The position numbers and the translations under genes were made by a program. Positions 14,414 to 16,197 of a DNA stretch of 16,197 nucleotides are shown piece by piece. The notes beneath the pieces were generated by a model, which saw only the letters and a program-made list of their open reading frames with translations, made no database searches and had not been told where the DNA came from. The stretch spans positions 1-16,197 of the forward strand of contig JAYWAO010000176.1 in assembly GCA_043782365.1 (NCBI GenBank), given 5' to 3'. The DNA is from CAIWCD01 sp043782365 (GTDB lineage: Bacteria > Myxococcota > Myxococcia > Myxococcales > 40CM-4-68-19). Each line of letters opens with the position of its first letter. Position 1 is the stretch's first letter.

Positions 14414-15466
14414 TCAGGGAGCGGCGACCTGCTCCCTGCGCAGCGCGAGCAGCTCGCGCACCAGGATCTGCGCCACCGCCACCGCCGGCACCGCGACCAG
14501 CGCGCCGGGAAGGCCCATGAACTCCGCCATGAAGAGGATCGCCAGCGTGACCAGGAGCGGGCTGACGTGCACCGTGCGGCGGAAGACGAGCGGCGCGACG
14601 ACGTTGCCCTCCACCTGCGCGTAGAAGAGGCAGAACACCACAGTGGCCAACGCCTTGAGCGGCCCGCCAGTCGCCAGCGCCAGCAGGCCGAGGAGCACGA
14701 CCGAGAGCAGCGGACCCGCATAGGGCACCGAGCTGAAGACCCCGCTGAGGATGCCCAGCGGCAGGAAGAACGGCATGCCGACGACCGCGAGGAAGGTGCT
14801 GGTCACTGTCGCGTTGATCGCGCAGATGGCCGCGAGGCCCGCGACGTAGCCGCCCACCGAGCGGTAGATCTTGCCGACGACGGCTTGGTAGCGCGCCCGG
14901 TTCGTTTCGGATGCCTCGGCCAGCAGCGCGGCGACGAGATCGCCACCGAAGATCAGCATGAAGACCGCCAGCAGGAGCAGCGTGACCAGTCCGCCCACCA
15001 CGCTGAGCGCGCCGCCGATGGCGCCGAGCACGGGCTTGAGCGCGCCCGCCGCCGCGGGCATCGACTCCTTGAGCTTCTCGTGCAGGTCGAAGCGCACGTC
15101 GAGCGCCAGCAAGAGCGGGGTCTGCTGGAGCCGCTCCCAGATCGCGGGCGCGGCGGCGGTGAAGGCCCTCGCCTGGCCTACCAGCGGCGGCGCGAGCAGC
15201 AGGCCCACTCCGGCGCTGAGGGCGACGACCGAGAGGACCACCAGCGGCACCGCCCACTTGCGCGGCAGGCCGCGCCGGGCCAGCGGAGCCACCGCGTGGT
15301 CCATGCCGATCGCCAGCATGGCGGCCCCGAGGGCGAGCGTGAGCGCGACCTGGGTCCTGAGCACGAAGACCACCGCGGCGGCCACGACCAACACGCCGGC
15401 GCAGATGGTGAAGACGGTCCTGAGGGAGACTTGAGATGCGCTGGACGCCGGCCCGGTCGGCTGCAT
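14414..15466 (-). CDS. AI-2E/PerM family membrane protein
   Basis: This 350-residue inner-membrane protein has about seven to eight helices (roughly 17-36, 38-58, 72-93, 152-178, 207-230, 232-265, 268-285, 300-335). The family's key segments are visible: PLGILSGVFSSVPYAGPLL (236-254) and QVEGNVVAPLVFRRTVHVSPLL (284-305), followed by MGLPGALVAVPAVA. The soluble stretch between helices three and four (about 97-150) is the usual extracytoplasmic segment. Family members include the proposed AI-2 exporter TqsA and sodium/proton antiporters, so transport function cannot be assigned by sequence. I chose the ATG at 15466. A GTG two codons earlier and an in-frame TTG at 15574 remain possible, but the added Arg/Pro-rich stretch looks non-coding. 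It precedes the 192-residue gene and diverges from the Omp85-like gene. Confidence 0.9.
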   Translation of the reverse strand: MQPTGPASSASQVSLRTVFTICAGVLVVAAAVVFVLRTQVALTLALGAAMLAIGMDHAVAPLARRGLPRKWAVPLVVLSVVALSAGVGLLLAPPLVGQARAFTAAAPAIWERLQQTPLLLALDVRFDLHEKLKESMPAAAGALKPVLGAIGGALSVVGGLVTLLLLAVFMLIFGGDLVAALLAEASETNRARYQAVVGKIYRSVGGYVAGLAAICAINATVTSTFLAVVGMPFFLPLGILSGVFSSVPYAGPLLSVVLLGLLALATGGPLKALATVVFCLFYAQVEGNVVAPLVFRRTVHVSPLLVTLAILFMAEFMGLPGALVAVPAVAVAQILVRELLALRREQVAAP

Positions 15467-15479
15467 CTTCACAGTATGC

Positions 15480-15501
15480 GGGCGCCGGGCGAGCGGCGCC
15501 C
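15480..15501 (-). promoter_or_regulatory. Hairpin in the leader just before the permease start
   Basis: Arms gggcgcc (15480-15486) and ggcgccc (15495-15501) flank an eight-base spacer, ending 13 bases before the ATG at 15466. On the minus-strand transcript this stem-loop would sit over the place where a ribosome site is expected; none is otherwise evident. It may influence translation, or be chance in GC-rich DNA. Confidence 0.3.
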
Positions 15502-15550
15502 TCAATGATGTGTGGTGCGGTCGGGGCGCTCCTGCCGTGGTCCTGGGGGT

Positions 15551-15566
15551 GTTCGACGAACGTTCG
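15551..15566. promoter_or_regulatory. Nested gttcg/cgaac inverted repeats in divergent promoter region
   Basis: The 16 bases gttcgacgaacgttcg hold two overlapping inverted repeats: gttcg-a-cgaac (15551-15561) and the perfect palindrome cgaacgttcg (15557-15566). They lie midway in the 180-base gap between the divergent permease and Omp85-like genes, where a shared operator could act. No matching promoter hexamers were identified. Confidence 0.3.
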
Positions 15567-15646
15567 GGAGACAAGGGCAGCGGAGCCTCGCACGGCCAGG
15601 TCTCCCCTGGCGGCGCCGCGGCCCGGACGGTGCACCCGCTCCCACC

Positions 15647-16197
15647 GTGCCCCCTCTCGCCGCCCGCGTGCTAGCGCCCCCCGCGCTGCTGCTCGCCCTC
15701 GCCGTCCTCGTCTCCGCGCGGCCTGCTGGCGCGACCGACCCCCTCAACTCGAACGACAAGCCCGTCAACGGGGATGCGCAGAAGGGCGGCGAGCCTGGCC
15801 CCGAGGCTGGCGAGTTCAACCTGCTGCCCATCTTCGGCGGCAGCACCGACATCGGCCTCGGCGGCGGCTACTTCGCGGGCTACACGCGGATGAAGCCCGG
15901 GTTCGAGCCCTACCTCTGGAGCCTCGATTCGGCGGCGCTGGTCACCTTCAAGCCGGGCGACGGCGGCGGCGTCGCCGTGCCCTACGCGGACCTCTTCGTG
16001 AAGTGGACGGTCCCGACCACCCTCGCGGGCCAGCCGCTCCGCCTGGAGGTGCGGCCCTCCTACACCGCCGAGACGACCATTCTGTACTACGGAATCGGTA
16101 ACCAGGTGCAGCGGTCTCTCAGCGATGGAAGGCCGGCTTCGTTCACCGACTTCAAGCGCGCCCACCCGGCGCTCGAGGTCACCGCGCGGGTCGGGAT
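15647..16197 (+). CDS. Omp85/BamA-TamA-like outer-membrane barrel protein (5' part, cut by window end)
   Basis: Only the first 183 residues are present; the frame is still open at the window edge. A signal peptide covers about 1-29 (LLLALAVLVSARPAGA|TD). A short linker with Asn/Gly/Glu is followed by beta-strand pairs: NLLPIFGGSTDIGLGGGYFAGYT (58-80), WSLDSAALVTFKP, LRLEVRPSYTAETTILYYGIGNQ. The tripartite pattern of a G-rich first strand, RLEVRPSY and YYGIGN is what is seen in the barrel of BamA/TamA-type surface antigens. No POTRA domains precede it, so this is a short Omp85-like barrel rather than BamA itself. The start is GTG at 15647; a second in-frame GTG at 15668 would shorten the signal peptide by seven residues, and neither has a strong ribosome site. 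It diverges from the AI-2E-type gene. Confidence 0.75.
   Translation, partial: MPPLAARVLAPPALLLALAVLVSARPAGATDPLNSNDKPVNGDAQKGGEPGPEAGEFNLLPIFGGSTDIGLGGGYFAGYTRMKPGFEPYLWSLDSAALVTFKPGDGGGVAVPYADLFVKWTVPTTLAGQPLRLEVRPSYTAETTILYYGIGNQVQRSLSDGRPASFTDFKRAHPALEVTARVG

Noticed and set aside
15467..15574. Longer N-terminus of the AI-2E-type protein from a TTG
   Set aside because: The extra 36 residues are Arg/Pro/Ser-rich without a membrane pattern, and the region holds palindromes more like regulatory DNA.

Overview
The window is very GC-rich, tightly packed bacterial DNA from a Gram-negative organism. It encodes several outer-membrane beta-barrel proteins, a predicted lipoprotein and many signal peptides. 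The mix points to a myxobacterium or relative (Myxococcota, formerly Deltaproteobacteria): a FecR/TPR protein behind an ECF sigma factor, a ZU5-like lipoprotein with a regularly spaced cysteine tail, RNase J, and long Ala/Pro-rich linkers. This assignment rests on protein style and composition; there is no rRNA or other marker gene here. Fourteen protein genes are supported. I see no tRNA, rRNA, CRISPR array, insertion sequence or phage gene. No gene-free stretch exceeds about 200 bases.

Region 1 (27-4110, minus strand) is a four-gene operon read right to left: a secreted protein with a predicted beta-barrel C-terminus, an ECF sigma factor, a membrane-anchored FecR-domain/TPR protein, and a ZU5-like lipoprotein. 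The last three are joined by stop/start overlaps (ATGA and TGATG), so they are probably translated together. It looks like an envelope-sensing sigma/FecR circuit without the usual TonB receptor. Upstream on the same strand are a Prx5-type peroxiredoxin (4168-4677) and a MurG-like glycosyltransferase (4818-5885).

Region 2 (5955-10652) is mostly plus strand. It holds a secreted MepA-like (M74) murein endopeptidase carrying a C-terminal LysM domain, then a two-gene unit: a membrane glycosyltransferase of family 2 directly followed by a TPR plus YaiO-like outer-membrane barrel protein. This pair resembles the inner- and outer-membrane parts of a synthase-dependent exopolysaccharide exporter. A YajQ-family nucleotide-binding protein lies between them on the minus strand.

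Region 3 (10656-13687, minus strand) has RNase J overlapping by four bases a WbpA-type UDP-sugar 6-dehydrogenase, which would supply uronic-acid-type precursors for surface polysaccharide.

Region 4 (13791-16197) has an AI-2E/PerM-family membrane protein followed by an unrecognised 192-residue protein (minus strand). A 26-base near-perfect palindrome sits between them. Diverging from the pair is the start of an Omp85-like outer-membrane barrel gene that runs off the window. The overall theme is envelope and surface-polysaccharide biology. Starts are often GTG or TTG; where a Shine-Dalgarno match decided the start, this is stated in the entry.
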